Below the pieces are notes generated by a model. That model did no database searches. It saw only the letters and a program-made list of their open reading frames with translations, and was not told the origin of the DNA. From Terriglobia bacterium (GTDB lineage Bacteria; Acidobacteriota; UBA6911): a stretch of 64,000 nt of DNA. The DNA is taken from positions 175,333-239,332 of the forward strand of contig JAIQGI010000001.1 of NCBI GenBank assembly GCA_020072565.1, given 5' to 3'. The position numbers were made by a program, and so were the translations under genes. Every line of letters begins with the position of its first letter. Position 1 is the first letter of the stretch. Of this stretch, positions 27,227 through 37,482 are shown in pieces.

Positions 27227-28792
27227 CTACGGGGTCTTCCAATCCAGGTAGCCCGCTGCCTCCATCTTCGGACGATACTTATCCATCAATTCCTTGTTCA
27301 AATCGAGCGGCGGCATCGCATCCGCAGGGAGGAAAGACTTGTACGGGTGGTCTTTGGCGTAGGCTTCAAATTCATCACGCAGCTTCTTCAATTCGTCAGG
27401 CAACATCATCAGGTCGATTGCTGAGGCGGCCATGGCCTTGGCGCCGGCATTCAGTCCTTTCCAGGCGGTCGAGCCGTAATTGCAGGCGGTGACGGACCAG
27501 TGATGGCCGATGGAGCCGGGGACCTGGCCGGGGAACCTGATGGTCGCCGTCGGCGCGACGAGAGTTACCTCGCCCACGTCGGATGAGCCGCCACCGACAA
27601 ACGTGCGATCGGGCTCCTGCAGTCTTCCAACCCTTGCGGGCATTCCGGACTCGCGTGCCCCGAGCGTTTTCTGCAGCGACCTGGCAAACGCCTGTTCTTC
27701 ATCTGTCCATGCCGGCATCCCGACCAGCTCGATGTTTTTCTGGAACAGCTCTGCAGCAGCTTTGTTGGCATGACGTTGATGAATCGCCGTGAGGACGCGG
27801 GTGCTCGCCAGTTCTGTTCCACTGGCCAGAGCTCCTGCCTTCGCACAGTTCACCACTCGATTATATGTGTCCTCCAAGCGTTCGTCGGTGTCTCGCACGT
27901 AGTACCAGACGCTGGCCCGGTCGGGCACCACGTTCGGCGCCTCCCCTCCCTCGGTGATCACATAGTGAATCCGCTCTGTATAGAAGAGGTGCTCGCGCAG
28001 GAAGTTGACCGCAACGTTGGTAATATCGACCGCGTCGAGAGCGCTGCGCGCGCTCCACGGCGCCGCCGCGGCATGAGCCGTTTTTCCTCTGAAAGTGAAG
28101 ATCACCGAGTACAATCCGTCGCCGTCCATGCCGTAAGAAGTGCCGAAACTGCTGCCTCCGTGGTTATCAATCACGGCATCTACATCCTTGAAGAGCCCGG
28201 CCCGTACCATATAGGGGCGGCTGATGACGGTTTCCTCCGCGGGCGACCCGAATACTTTGATGGTCCCTTTGATGCCGAACTTGTCGATCGCCTGCTTGAC
28301 GGCAATCGCGGCTGCAGCCGCGGCTGTGCCCTGGGCGTTGTGTCCGCAACCGTGCCCCGGGGCTCCTTCCACCAGCGGATTCTGGGTCGGGACTCTCCCC
28401 TTCTGCGATATCATCGGCAGGGCATCGAACTCCCCGAGGATGCCTATGACCGGCTTGCCGGAACCGTAGCTCGCCACGAAACAGGTGGGCATTCCCGCGA
28501 GGCCGCGCTCGACCCTGAAGCCGGCCTGCTCCAGCGTGTCTGCCAGGAGCTTGGACGACTTGAACTCCTGCATCCCCAGCTCCGCGTAGGACCATATGGC
28601 ATCGGAGATCCTGCCGAATTTTTCGACGGCTTCGCTCCGGCTCAGCCAGTCAAGCACGAGCTGTTTCTGCGGAGCGACGGCTTGCGGCGGTCCGGATTGC
28701 GGCGCCGGAAACGACTGCACACCCAGACTGATGAGAATGATGATGGCGGCCACACTCGAGCGGACACGCGCGTCACTCATGGACGATTTCAT
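27227..28792 (-). CDS. exported M20-family amidohydrolase (AbgB-like)
   Basis: 521 residues; ATG 28792 behind GGGAGG. Signal peptide (1-30). A dinuclear metal peptidase/amidohydrolase of the M20D type: GILGEFDALP (metal Asp), GHGCGHNAQG (metal His and Cys bridging positions), SPAEETVISRPYM (catalytic Glu pair), FRGKTAHAAAAPW at the start of the dimerisation domain, and a late metal His in GSIGHHWS. Closest in style to AbgB, which cleaves p-aminobenzoyl-glutamate, but substrate is not predictable. Being exported is unusual for AbgB. Monocistronic. Confidence 0.9.
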   Translation of the reverse strand: MKSSMSDARVRSSVAAIIILISLGVQSFPAPQSGPPQAVAPQKQLVLDWLSRSEAVEKFGRISDAIWSYAELGMQEFKSSKLLADTLEQAGFRVERGLAGMPTCFVASYGSGKPVIGILGEFDALPMISQKGRVPTQNPLVEGAPGHGCGHNAQGTAAAAAAIAVKQAIDKFGIKGTIKVFGSPAEETVISRPYMVRAGLFKDVDAVIDNHGGSSFGTSYGMDGDGLYSVIFTFRGKTAHAAAAPWSARSALDAVDITNVAVNFLREHLFYTERIHYVITEGGEAPNVVPDRASVWYYVRDTDERLEDTYNRVVNCAKAGALASGTELASTRVLTAIHQRHANKAAAELFQKNIELVGMPAWTDEEQAFARSLQKTLGARESGMPARVGRLQEPDRTFVGGGSSDVGEVTLVAPTATIRFPGQVPGSIGHHWSVTACNYGSTAWKGLNAGAKAMAASAIDLMMLPDELKKLRDEFEAYAKDHPYKSFLPADAMPPLDLNKELMDKYRPKMEAAGYLDWKTP

Positions 28793-29231
28793 TTGGAGCC
28801 TCCCTGAATACGTTTCGCTGAATCTGCACTGCTGCGGCGGTATTGTACGAGGAATTCTCAGGGCAGCACAGCAAAAATGCAGGCTGCGCAGTTTACTGCG
28901 ACCAACTCTTCCTTCCTATCAGGCGATAGCTCATTCACATCGAGAATTGAATGCCAGGTACGGGGTCGGGCCGCGAGTAGGTAGCGCAATGCGCGATAAT
29001 GACAGCCTGATCCCTTTGCTTTTACTCCGCATCAGTCAAAGGGATTTCGAGGCGGTCCAGTTCCGCGCAGTTTCGTGTACCGAAAACGGCGTCGGCAGGC
29101 TAGAATAGCGGTTCTTTACAGCCAGGCAGGTCGACGGTCGCGAGCGGACATGATCCTCCGCGATGTCGTGCGCTTTCTGGTGCGGTCGCGCAAGCAGCAG
29201 GCGATTCGGGACCACAACGAGAGCTGATCTG
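28793..29231. other. intergenic gap, nothing recognised
   Basis: A 439-bp gap between divergent genes (amidohydrolase on minus, transporter on plus). It must hold both promoters, but no convincing -35/-10 pair, hairpin, small gene or RNA was seen. Confidence 0.5.
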
Positions 29232-30512
29232 ATGCCATCCACCGACACCTCCACAGCAGCCCCGCCGCCCTCCTCGTATAAAGCGGCATTGGCGGTGATG
29301 ACGACGCTGTTCTTCATGTGGGGGTTCCTCACCGAGCTGAACGACGTTCTCGTCCCGCACCTCAAGTCCATTTTCGATCTCAACTATTTCCAGGCGATGC
29401 TGATCCAGTTTGCATTCTTTTCCGCATACCTTCTTTTCTCGGTCCCCTGGGCCAGGGTGATCGACTGGATCGGTTATAAGCGAACGATGGTCGCCGGCCT
29501 GTTCACGATGGCTTTAGGAGCTTGCCTGTTTATCCCCGCTGCCAGTGCAGCCTCATATCCGCTCTTTCTTGCGGCGCTGACGGTGCTGGCAGCCGGTATC
29601 ACTGCGCTGCAGGTGGCAGCCAATCCCTACGTCGCAGTGCTTGGGCCGGAGAAAACTGCCTCCAGCCGGTTGAATCTGGCGCAGGCGGTCAACTCGCTGG
29701 GACATACGACCGCGCCGTGGATTGGCGGCCTGCTCATCCTGAGTGCGGCTCCGCTGGGTGTGGAGGCGTTGCGCCGTATGTCCGCGGAGGCGCAGCTGGC
29801 TTATCGCATCCATGAGGCATCGTCCGTCAAATTGCCCTACCTGGTTATAGGGCTTGCCCTTCTCGCGCTCGGCATTGCCATTGCCAGGTTCAAGCTCCCC
29901 CCAATGCCCACGGCGGAACGTCACGGGGCAGCCGGAGCGACCAGAAGCTTGAGAAAGCACCCTCACCTGGTACTGGGTGTGATTGCGATTTTTCTCTATG
30001 TGGGGGCCGAGGTTGCGATCGGCAGTCTGTTGATCAACTACCTCATTCAACCGGAGATCGGCAACATATCACGTACACTTGCGGCCACGCTGGTAGGGTT
30101 CTGCTATTGGGGCGGAGCGATGGTGGGCCGTTTTATAGGCTCGGCGATCCTGCAGAAGGCCCCTACTCGCACGGTGCTGGCAATTGCGGCCGTGATGGCC
30201 TGCGTGCTGGTTTGCACCTCGATGCTCACCCTCGGCCACGTTGCCATGTGGAGCCTCATCCTGGTCGGATTCTTCAACTCGGTGATGTTCCCCAGCATCT
30301 TCACTTTGGGGATCGCAGAACTCGGCCCGCTGACGGGCGACGCCTCCGGTCTCCTGGTGATGGCGATCGTCGGCGGAGCCGTCATTCCTCCCGCCACCGG
30401 TTGGCTGGCGGATCACATCGGAATTCACCACTCGTTCATACTGCCCGCCGCCTGCTATCTGTACGTTTGTTACTACGCTCTGAAAGGATCCCAAACGGCG
30501 TCAACCGCGTAG
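29232..30512 (+). CDS. FHS-family sugar:H+ symporter (FucP/GluP-like)
   Basis: 426 residues from ATG 29232; an in-frame start 69 bases upstream adds residues outside the family. Twelve membrane spans of the major facilitator fold. Signatures of the fucose/glucose-galactose branch: FFMWGFLTELNDVLVPHLKSIF at TM1, RVIDWIGYKRTMVAGL in the loop, AAGITALQVAANPYVAVLG, LAQAVNSLGHTTAPWIGG and GFFNSVMFPSIFTLGIAELG. Probable substrates are hexoses or fucose taken up with protons. No sugar catabolic gene is adjacent. Confidence 0.92.
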   Translation: MPSTDTSTAAPPPSSYKAALAVMTTLFFMWGFLTELNDVLVPHLKSIFDLNYFQAMLIQFAFFSAYLLFSVPWARVIDWIGYKRTMVAGLFTMALGACLFIPAASAASYPLFLAALTVLAAGITALQVAANPYVAVLGPEKTASSRLNLAQAVNSLGHTTAPWIGGLLILSAAPLGVEALRRMSAEAQLAYRIHEASSVKLPYLVIGLALLALGIAIARFKLPPMPTAERHGAAGATRSLRKHPHLVLGVIAIFLYVGAEVAIGSLLINYLIQPEIGNISRTLAATLVGFCYWGGAMVGRFIGSAILQKAPTRTVLAIAAVMACVLVCTSMLTLGHVAMWSLILVGFFNSVMFPSIFTLGIAELGPLTGDASGLLVMAIVGGAVIPPATGWLADHIGIHHSFILPAACYLYVCYYALKGSQTASTA

Positions 30513-30859
30513 AACAGAAAAGGCGTTTCTGCCCGTCACCCCGCGCCGGCGGAGGGCGCAGAGAGTTCGGGGATTGAGCCTTGATGTGGTTGCCATGCTC
30601 GTGGGTACAACCAGCGCAGGTGATGCCGCTCCCTTGTCGAAATGGGAAAGATATTCAGCTGGTTCCGTGTTAGAATGCGCGTATCTCCCCCAGGAGATCT
30701 GGTGATAGATCTCCAGCCGCACAAGGTTGAGTTCATAAACAAAGGTTAGAGTGTACCCATGCGCAGGTCGCTGGTCGGACGTCACCGGTTTGTCCGCCGG
30801 GGACTCCGTGTCCAGGGATCGGATATAACGAGCTTCGCCGACCCTTAGGGAGCCAGACC
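30513..30859. other. intergenic gap, nothing recognised
   Basis: A 347-bp stretch between two plus-strand genes. It should carry the promoter of the thioredoxin-TPR gene. No good hexamer pair, terminator or small gene was found. Confidence 0.45.
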
Positions 30860-33496
30860 ATGTACTCCAGAACCATCTTTCTCCTCATTGGCGCTCTTGT
30901 GCTCAGTGCCTCGTTTATGCCGCTGCAGGCGCAGGTCGCGTGGGTGGCAAGATTCGATGATGCGCTTAAGCAGGCCAAGGCGGAGCAGAAACTCATCGTG
31001 GTGGATATTTCCGCCAGTTGGTGCCCCCCCTGCCAGCAGATGGCGCGTGAGGTGCACACCAACAAACTTTTCATCGAATTTACACGCATGCAAGTCTTCA
31101 TGCTGCTCGATGCCGAAAAAGACAGCGACGGCATCCGGCTGGCAAACAGGTTCGATGTTCATACATTTCCTACCATTCTTGTGCTCGATTCTCAGGGACG
31201 CGAAATTGACCGGCTGATCGGCAGCAGCAGTTCGGCGGATCTCATTCGCGATCTGCGGGAGATTTTTGTCGATCCTGTGCCATACGACCAGCTGAACAAC
31301 AAGGCCAGATCGCAGACGGATGACTTCAAGGTCCAGTTCCAAGCGGGGAAGCGCGCTCTCCAGCGCTATGACTATGAAAAGGCACGCCAGTTCCTGGGTC
31401 GCGCCGGCAACCTTTCTACATCGAGGAGTGTGACGGAACGGGCCGATTCCCTGGCCCTGCTGTGCGTCGCCTGCTATAAGAGCGCGAAGTACCAGGAAGC
31501 CCTCGACGCCCTGGACACCATGGCGCGCCTCGAACCGAAGTCCGCCGACCAGCCATCAGGGCTGAAGCTTCTTCGTGCCAGGATCCTCGTGGCGCTCAAA
31601 CGGAACGACGAGGCGTTCGCGCTGATGAACGGCTTGCTGCGCTCCTCTCCTCCGCGCAACACCAAGGAGAGTGTCAATGAACTTCTGGCGGAGATGCCTG
31701 ACAAGTACCGCAAGGGCGACAAGGAGTACGAAAACACCGTCAAGAAGGCGCAGGAGAGCCTGAAAAAAAAGAAGTTTGACGAGGCGCTCGAACTTGCCGG
31801 CAAGGCGGAGGCGCTCGCTCCTCAGGATCCGCAGGCCCATCTCCTGATCGCCGGCGTCCACTTTCAGAGTTCGGCCCAGGAAACCGACCCGGTCCAGAAA
31901 AGCGACCATGTCGCCACGGGACTTCAGGAGCTCCGGCTCGCCCGATGCCTGGATCCGGAGGACATGTCGAGCTATCTGGCCGCCAAAGGATATCTGGCTT
32001 CCAGATACCTGCGCTACCAGGCAAGCTCACCTCAAGCTCAGAAAAGTTACATGGAAGGGGAAATGCGGTTCAACGAAGACCGCTTGAAGGAGGCGATGGC
32101 GGCCTATGCGAAAACGATCCAGCTTGATCCCGATTTCGGGAAGGCCTACCTCTACATGGGGGACTGCTTTTTCCGGATGAACAACTTCGAGGAGGCGCTG
32201 AAGTGGTACCAGCAGGCGGTGGCGAAGTCGCCCCTGGACGCTTCGGCATACCGATTCGCGGCCAGCGCCCTGGACAAGCTGGGGAAATCCGAAGACGCTG
32301 ACAGGAGCCTCATCCTCGGCGTGCTGGCGGATCCGGAATATCCCCTCATACGTTCGATCAAAGGAGTGCGCCTCGAGCGTCATGCCTCGCTCATCCCCCT
32401 GCAGTTTCTGCTTGTGAGCGCCAATGTCGAGAGCTTCGATGAATCGATGTTCGACGGCGTTCCGGCAGAGACGGTTCCTGCGTGGCAGGAATATGTCCGC
32501 AACAAGATTCTCTGGCGGCAGGAAAAATTCCAGGCGGCGTTTCCCAGTGAGTCCTTCTACCATGCTACGTTCAATGAAGAGTTCGATTGCCTCAACAAGC
32601 TGGTTGAGAAATGGAACAGCATGAAGGAAGCCGAGCGGTCCCTGAAGAACGAGGGGCTGGACTTTCTGCGCCAGGTGTCAATTGACGGACAACTCGATTC
32701 ATTCGTATATCTGGAAGTTTTCACGGAGGAATACCGCACTTCCTACGAGAGGTGGAAGCAGCAGAACATGAACAGGGCCGCCGCCTATGTCACGCGCTTC
32801 CTGTGCGGGGCGCCGCAGGCGATGTCCCGCGGGACCTACAACTCGTCGGCGATTGAAGCGTACAACGCGGGGGTGGCCAGTCAGAGGGCCGGCGACCGGG
32901 ACAAGGCTGTGGAGCAGTATCAGAAGGCGCTGGCGCAGGAGCCGAATATGATCCCCGCGCTCACCAATCTCAGCCTCCTCTATGCACAGGGCGGCGACCT
33001 CGCGCGTGCGCGAGCCATGGTCGAGAAATGGCTCACCCTTCAGCCTGAAGCAAGCCAGGCAATCGCGATGATGGCACGGCTGGATGCCCAGCAGGGAAAC
33101 CTGGCCTCTGCGGCGGACCTTTTTCAGAAGGCGGCCGATCTGGAGCAGAATCCCGACCAGAAGGCCATCCACCTGAAGAATCTGGAAATGGTTCAGTCTG
33201 CCCTGCGCCGTAAGACGCCAACGCTCATCGGGCAACCCGCTGCCGTTCCACCGCTGCAGCCCGCAGTTACCGCGATGAACGACGGCAATTGGGGTGAAGC
33301 CATCACCCTCCTCGAGCAGCTCTATCCTTCTCTTGCGAACGGCCCAGATAAGACCCAGGCCGAGCTCATGCTGTCGATCGCGCATTACAATGCCGGCCAC
33401 CTGAAGGAGGCCCGTACCTACGTCATGAGACTGCTCGCGCGCGATCCATCAAATGCCAGGGCCCTGGAAATCCTCAAGGCAATCGACAAGAAATAG
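30860..33496 (+). CDS. exported thioredoxin-TPR protein
   Basis: 878 residues. Signal peptide (1-24, ending PLQAQ), then a thioredoxin domain (about 28-140) with active site WCPPC (Cys55, Cys58) and the cis-Pro in HTFPTILVLD. The rest is tetratricopeptide repeats, for example FNEDRLKEAMAAYAKTIQLDPDFGKAYLYMGDCFFRMNNFEEALKWYQQAV (about 397-450) and a second group from 670 onward. A central region (about 500-640) lacks clear repeats. It probably acts as a periplasmic thiol reductant tethered to protein partners. The ribosome site is TTAGGGAG. Confidence 0.88.
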   Translation: MYSRTIFLLIGALVLSASFMPLQAQVAWVARFDDALKQAKAEQKLIVVDISASWCPPCQQMAREVHTNKLFIEFTRMQVFMLLDAEKDSDGIRLANRFDVHTFPTILVLDSQGREIDRLIGSSSSADLIRDLREIFVDPVPYDQLNNKARSQTDDFKVQFQAGKRALQRYDYEKARQFLGRAGNLSTSRSVTERADSLALLCVACYKSAKYQEALDALDTMARLEPKSADQPSGLKLLRARILVALKRNDEAFALMNGLLRSSPPRNTKESVNELLAEMPDKYRKGDKEYENTVKKAQESLKKKKFDEALELAGKAEALAPQDPQAHLLIAGVHFQSSAQETDPVQKSDHVATGLQELRLARCLDPEDMSSYLAAKGYLASRYLRYQASSPQAQKSYMEGEMRFNEDRLKEAMAAYAKTIQLDPDFGKAYLYMGDCFFRMNNFEEALKWYQQAVAKSPLDASAYRFAASALDKLGKSEDADRSLILGVLADPEYPLIRSIKGVRLERHASLIPLQFLLVSANVESFDESMFDGVPAETVPAWQEYVRNKILWRQEKFQAAFPSESFYHATFNEEFDCLNKLVEKWNSMKEAERSLKNEGLDFLRQVSIDGQLDSFVYLEVFTEEYRTSYERWKQQNMNRAAAYVTRFLCGAPQAMSRGTYNSSAIEAYNAGVASQRAGDRDKAVEQYQKALAQEPNMIPALTNLSLLYAQGGDLARARAMVEKWLTLQPEASQAIAMMARLDAQQGNLASAADLFQKAADLEQNPDQKAIHLKNLEMVQSALRRKTPTLIGQPAAVPPLQPAVTAMNDGNWGEAITLLEQLYPSLANGPDKTQAELMLSIAHYNAGHLKEARTYVMRLLARDPSNARALEILKAIDKK

Positions 33497-33549
33497 CGCC
33501 GGGACTCCGAAATGGGAGATTCAAGGCCCAAAGGGGCGCCAGAGCGTAG

Positions 33550-33569
33550 CCCCGGGCGTGAGCCCGGGG
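33550..33569. repeat. GC-rich palindrome (CCCCGGGC-GTGA-GCCCGGGG)
   Basis: An 8-bp perfect stem with a GTGA (GNRA) tetraloop follows the thioredoxin-TPR gene. It is of the same style as the tetraloop hairpins at 53963-54146 and 56979-57142, suggesting a dispersed intergenic repeat class in this genome. The following stretch to 33704 reads like a decayed 38-codon gene end (33588-33704), origin unknown. Confidence 0.5.
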
Positions 33570-33757
33570 TTGAGAGCTTGGTTATCTGAGATTCAATCGT
33601 TGTCAGGCTTAGCACCGATTCAGACACCGATTTAGTCAAGGATGAGATCGCGCTTCTCCATGCCATGCAGGATGTCTGTCTGAGCAAGGGGATCACTGTG
33701 GCGTGAGTGACAATTCGCGGGCTGCCCGGCATAGGGCGGCTTGAGATCATTGCCGGC

Positions 33758-34612
33758 TCAGTGCCCGAGTGCCTGCTGAACCTGCGGCAAATGTTCCATC
33801 AGCCATGGCAACAATGCCAGGCTGGTCGCATCGAACATGCCGTGCGCAATCACGGCCGGCCAGATGGATCGATGCAGAACCATAATCACACCGAGACCGA
33901 AGCCGAGCAGTCCAGCGAGTAAAACCGCGACTGGACCCATCGCCAGATGTCCGACGCCAAAGACGACGGCAGCAACACCCGCCGACGCAATTTGACCGGC
34001 GCGTGAGCCGAAACTCCTTGGCCAAAGTGACCGCAGTCCGGCAAGAAATGCCGAACGCCAGAGTTCTTCTCGTAAACCCGCCACTGCGAAACTTACCAAA
34101 GTGAGAACAAGCCAGAAATAGACAGGGTCCTGGCGCATCGCCGACACATCTACGATCGCTTCTATGTCGGGCCGATGACTAATTGAAAACTGCTGGAGGG
34201 ACTGCAGGGTCATCAGGCCCGTGGCGATCAATCCCATGCTCAATATGATCACTATCATCCCCACCGCCAGGCGAAGTGCGATGGAGTACCCGATGCCCAG
34301 GGGCACGGGCCGGAATTTGCCGCGCCAACGCAACAGCAAGTCATCGCGTGACGCGTGTGAAGCGATGCATGCCAGACCAAGCACAAGCCCAAAGACCAGC
34401 AACTCCACTGCGCAAACAATCAGCAGGCCAGCCACGTTGCGTGACAGCACCGGCCCATGAGAGCTGCCGCGGCTCCATCCCACGGCGCCGGCAACGAGCA
34501 GGTAGGCACTGAGAAGGATCAAATGAATCCACCAGCGGGGCCGGCTGACCGCGTCTGGTCCGGCAGGCAGGGTCGGGGGTGGTACATGGGATGCAGATGG
34601 GGGAGTATTCAT
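33758..34612 (-). CDS. CPBP-family intramembrane glutamic protease
   Basis: 284 residues, about eight membrane spans. The CPBP (Rce1-like) motifs are all visible: LREELWRSAFL (Glu182-Glu183 and Arg186, the EExxxR motif), FGVGH (His222) and HGMFD (His257 and Asp261). These proteases cleave within membranes and in some bacteria serve in bacteriocin immunity or protein maturation. The Pro-rich N-terminus (PPSASHVPPPTLPAG) is cytoplasmic linker. No prenylation or bacteriocin gene is adjacent. Confidence 0.9.
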   Translation of the reverse strand: MNTPPSASHVPPPTLPAGPDAVSRPRWWIHLILLSAYLLVAGAVGWSRGSSHGPVLSRNVAGLLIVCAVELLVFGLVLGLACIASHASRDDLLLRWRGKFRPVPLGIGYSIALRLAVGMIVIILSMGLIATGLMTLQSLQQFSISHRPDIEAIVDVSAMRQDPVYFWLVLTLVSFAVAGLREELWRSAFLAGLRSLWPRSFGSRAGQIASAGVAAVVFGVGHLAMGPVAVLLAGLLGFGLGVIMVLHRSIWPAVIAHGMFDATSLALLPWLMEHLPQVQQALGH

Positions 34613-34812
34613 GCCTTCTTCCGTTCGCCAAGAGGATAGTCAAAAGCCCTTCGGATTGTAGCCAGGTGTGATTGCCGGCCAGCTTTGGAGTCGGGGTGCC
34701 ATGCTAACGTTCCCCCCAGTGTTCCGGGCCCACAACTGTGAATCTTACTCGGGCCAATTGACGAAATAAAATGCGTTTTCGGATCTGGGACCCGGCCGCC
34801 GCCTTCCGAGCT

Positions 34813-35130
34813 GCAAATCGGAGCAAAGAATGTTTCCGATGAGCTTAACGGTGAGTCCTACAAAAGTCATTGGGGTGATGCCCTCCAGGTTCCGGATCCC
34901 CGCGGGAGCCGAGCTGTGGATTCCGATTGATATGACGCCGAAGCGGCTGGGCGCGCGAGGCACTCACCATCTTCGCGCCCTCGGGCGAATCAAGGACGGA
35001 GTGACCCTATGAGCATTACCATCGGGATTCTCTTCGGGCTGGCGCCGGCGATTCAGGTTTCCCGGATCAGCCTGATGGACGAACTGAAATCGGGCCGCAA
35101 GTCAGCGCACGTGATGTCCTATCTGGTGAC
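34813..35130 (+). pseudogene. remnant of an ADOP/MacB-type permease gene
   Basis: The trace LNGESY in one frame is followed, one base out of phase at the AAAA run 34862-34865, by VIGVMPSRFRIPAGAELWIPID, the end of a MacB periplasmic core, up to GRIKDGVTL and a TGA at 35010-35012. From 35009 another frame gives ITIGILFGLAPAIQVSR, part of the following FtsX domain. So a frameshift and an internal deletion of roughly 200 codons have destroyed the gene, and both ends are missing. It is a decayed third ADOP copy. Confidence 0.8.
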
Positions 35131-35259
35131 CCAGCGGACCGGTGATCGCCCTGCGCCACGAATAGCTCGGGGCGGGGCTACAAGCCCTCCTTCCGGAAAC
35201 GATTGCGCAAATTCATTGATCTTGCTTGCAGGTTTGCCTCTGACTTGGTGCGGGAATCA

Positions 35260-35595
35260 TCAGCAGCCCGCGAGAGCCGTCTTCTCCTCGCTGAACACCT
35301 CAAACACCGGCATGAGCTTCGTTATGATCAACAGATCCCGAATCCTCTTGGGCAGGTTCAGCAGAACCAGCTTGCCTCCCTGGCTTTGGACATGCGTAAA
35401 GCTGCTGACCAGCTCGCCGATCCCGGAGCTGTCTGCGTACTCCACGTTTTCCAGGTTCAGCACGATTTTCTTGGAACCGCCCCTGATCGCATCGCGAACC
35501 GCATTGCGAACAGTCGTGGTACCGGCACCGACGGTGATCCTGCCGCTGCAATCCAGAATGACACCTTTGCCGACAGTGCGCATGGTGATGTTCAT
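35260..35595 (-). CDS. STAS-domain anti-sigma-factor antagonist
   Basis: 111 residues; ATG 35595 after GGGAGG. Single STAS domain of the SpoIIAA/RsbV type: GVILDCSGRITVG, KKIVLNLENVEYADSSGIGELVSSF and GKLVLLNLPKRIRDLL. The phosphorylatable serine is in DSSG (Ser56 or Ser57). It would be controlled by a kinase/anti-sigma factor, which is not encoded nearby. Divergent from the membrane protein gene at 35776. Confidence 0.93.
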   Translation of the reverse strand: MNITMRTVGKGVILDCSGRITVGAGTTTVRNAVRDAIRGGSKKIVLNLENVEYADSSGIGELVSSFTHVQSQGGKLVLLNLPKRIRDLLIITKLMPVFEVFSEEKTALAGC

Positions 35596-35775
35596 CTATT
35601 ATGCCTCCCTCATCAGCTTGCGCTAGTATGACACTGCTTTCGGGCAGCTGGTAAGAAAATACTTGCTGATCCCCGCCAGCGTCGAAAATTGCTGCTGTTT
35701 TCGGTGCCGGCACCGGGATTGAGAGTATAGAATTGCCGTGCAATCACAAGCAGAATCCATTGGACGCTGTAGACC

Positions 35776-37482
35776 ATGATTTTCAATACGCTGGACCGGC
35801 GGCGCGAAATATCGTTGATTCTGATCATCTGGGGATGCTTCCTCGCACGCGGAATTTTCTATGCCGGCATTATTCCGATATGGGAGGGATGTGATGAATG
35901 GGTGCACTTCGCCTACGCGCAGCATCTGCTGGCTCACGGAACGCTGCCGATCGGGGATACCACGCGCGTATCCCGTGAAATCGAGGCCTCATTTCAGCTC
36001 CTGCCGCTGCCATGGGAAATGAGGGATCTTGCTGCACCCCACGTCACCCATGACGGCTACTGGCAACTGCCGGCGGCAGAACAAGCCGATCGCAGCCGCA
36101 AGCTGAAGTCCATCCCCCAAGCCTGGACGCTTGAGCCCGCCCAAGCCAAAATTCTTCTTTACGAGGCCCAACAACCGCCGCTTTACTACTGGATGCTGCA
36201 AGGGCCGCTCTACCTTTTGCAGGGCTCTCCACTGCCGGAACGCGTCTGCCTCTTACGCTTTCTCAGTCTGTTGATGGCCTCCATTGTCATTCCAATCGGA
36301 TATATCGTGGCGCGCCGCGCCTTTCGCGATCGAGGAATTGCATTCGGAGTCATAGCCGTGATCACCGCAATGCCGGAATGCGTCATGGAACTCAGCCGCG
36401 TAGCCAATGACAGCATGGCCACTGCTCTATATTCCATGCTGTTGTTGCTGGCGATCAGAATCTATGATGAACCCGATCGAAAAAAATGGAGCATAGCCTA
36501 CGGCCTTACCCTCGGTCTCGGTCTCCTGACAAAAGCATATTTCCTTACCGCCATCCCGGCAACGGCGCTCACATTTTTATGGCTTTACCGGTCCAGGCCG
36601 CCGCAGCGTCGCCGCGTTCTCCTGCACGGGTGTCTGATTGCCGGTACCGCGTTTGTGATGGCAGGGTGGTGGTACATCCGCAGTCGCTTGCTGACCGGAT
36701 CCTGGTCGGGTCTGCAGGAGGATGTCCATCTCAAAGGCATGTCATTGCCAGCCCTCCTGTACCTGATTCCGCATGTCAAGTGGCGTGTTGCGTTCGATGC
36801 GTTCTTTGTTTCGCATATATATTTCGGCAACTGGAGTTTCCTCCAACTGCGAGCCTGGATTTATCATTTCTTCCGCTACCTGGCTCTGATCGGCGTGGCC
36901 GGATTCCTGATTTTTTTATGGCGATGTTTGCGGAAACATCGGGCGCAGAAGTCAATCGCAATCGATGAAAAGCCGGTCCTGATCGCCGTCTGTTTCTATC
37001 TTATCTTCGCTCTCGGCCTGGCGTACCACGTCATGATCACCTTTGCCAGCAGCGGCGGCTCGAGCACGAACGGGTGGTATATCTATTGCCTGGTGATTGC
37101 AGAGATCCTGTTGGTGACTGCCGGAACCATGGCTGTTCTGCCCGTCCGCTTGCACTCCTGGATCCTTCCGTTCCTGACCGTGTGCTTTGCGATGCTCGAT
37201 TTATACGCCACACATCTTGTGTTGATCCCGTATTACACCGGGTTGATTGCTCACAAGCCAAACGGCGCTCTCGCCACCTTTCACATCGAGCAATACTCGA
37301 GAGAGGGAATCGGCCTTGCTGTGAGTCGGCTGTTGTATAATAAACCCGCCTTTTGGAACGAATACACCCTACTTGTGGCCTGGTTGTTCTTTCTTGGTGC
37401 AACCATCGGCACGGTCACACTCAGCATGCGCCTCAGATCAAGATCACAAGAACCTGTGCGCCGGAAAAACGGATTGGCCTGA
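35776..37482 (+). CDS. multi-span membrane protein, glycosyltransferase-39/DUF2142-like
   Basis: 568 residues with about 11 membrane spans. After TM1 a large periplasmic loop starts IPIWEGCDEWVHFAYAQHLL, and contains the acidic pair (EGCDE) typical of GT-C glycosyltransferases. The second marker is YEAQQPPLYYWMLQ, the Q-PP-LYY signature of the DUF2142/ArnT-like group. Such enzymes move sugars from polyprenyl phosphate carriers to lipids or proteins. Exact substrate unknown. The N-terminal ATG at 35776 lacks a strong ribosome site. Confidence 0.75.
   Translation: MIFNTLDRRREISLILIIWGCFLARGIFYAGIIPIWEGCDEWVHFAYAQHLLAHGTLPIGDTTRVSREIEASFQLLPLPWEMRDLAAPHVTHDGYWQLPAAEQADRSRKLKSIPQAWTLEPAQAKILLYEAQQPPLYYWMLQGPLYLLQGSPLPERVCLLRFLSLLMASIVIPIGYIVARRAFRDRGIAFGVIAVITAMPECVMELSRVANDSMATALYSMLLLLAIRIYDEPDRKKWSIAYGLTLGLGLLTKAYFLTAIPATALTFLWLYRSRPPQRRRVLLHGCLIAGTAFVMAGWWYIRSRLLTGSWSGLQEDVHLKGMSLPALLYLIPHVKWRVAFDAFFVSHIYFGNWSFLQLRAWIYHFFRYLALIGVAGFLIFLWRCLRKHRAQKSIAIDEKPVLIAVCFYLIFALGLAYHVMITFASSGGSSTNGWYIYCLVIAEILLVTAGTMAVLPVRLHSWILPFLTVCFAMLDLYATHLVLIPYYTGLIAHKPNGALATFHIEQYSREGIGLAVSRLLYNKPAFWNEYTLLVAWLFFLGATIGTVTLSMRLRSRSQEPVRRKNGLA

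Noticed and set aside
33588..33704. A short coding-like frame ending DEIALLHAMQDVCLSKGITVA
   Set aside because: No start, no recognisable family; noted only as possible debris after the palindrome at 33550.
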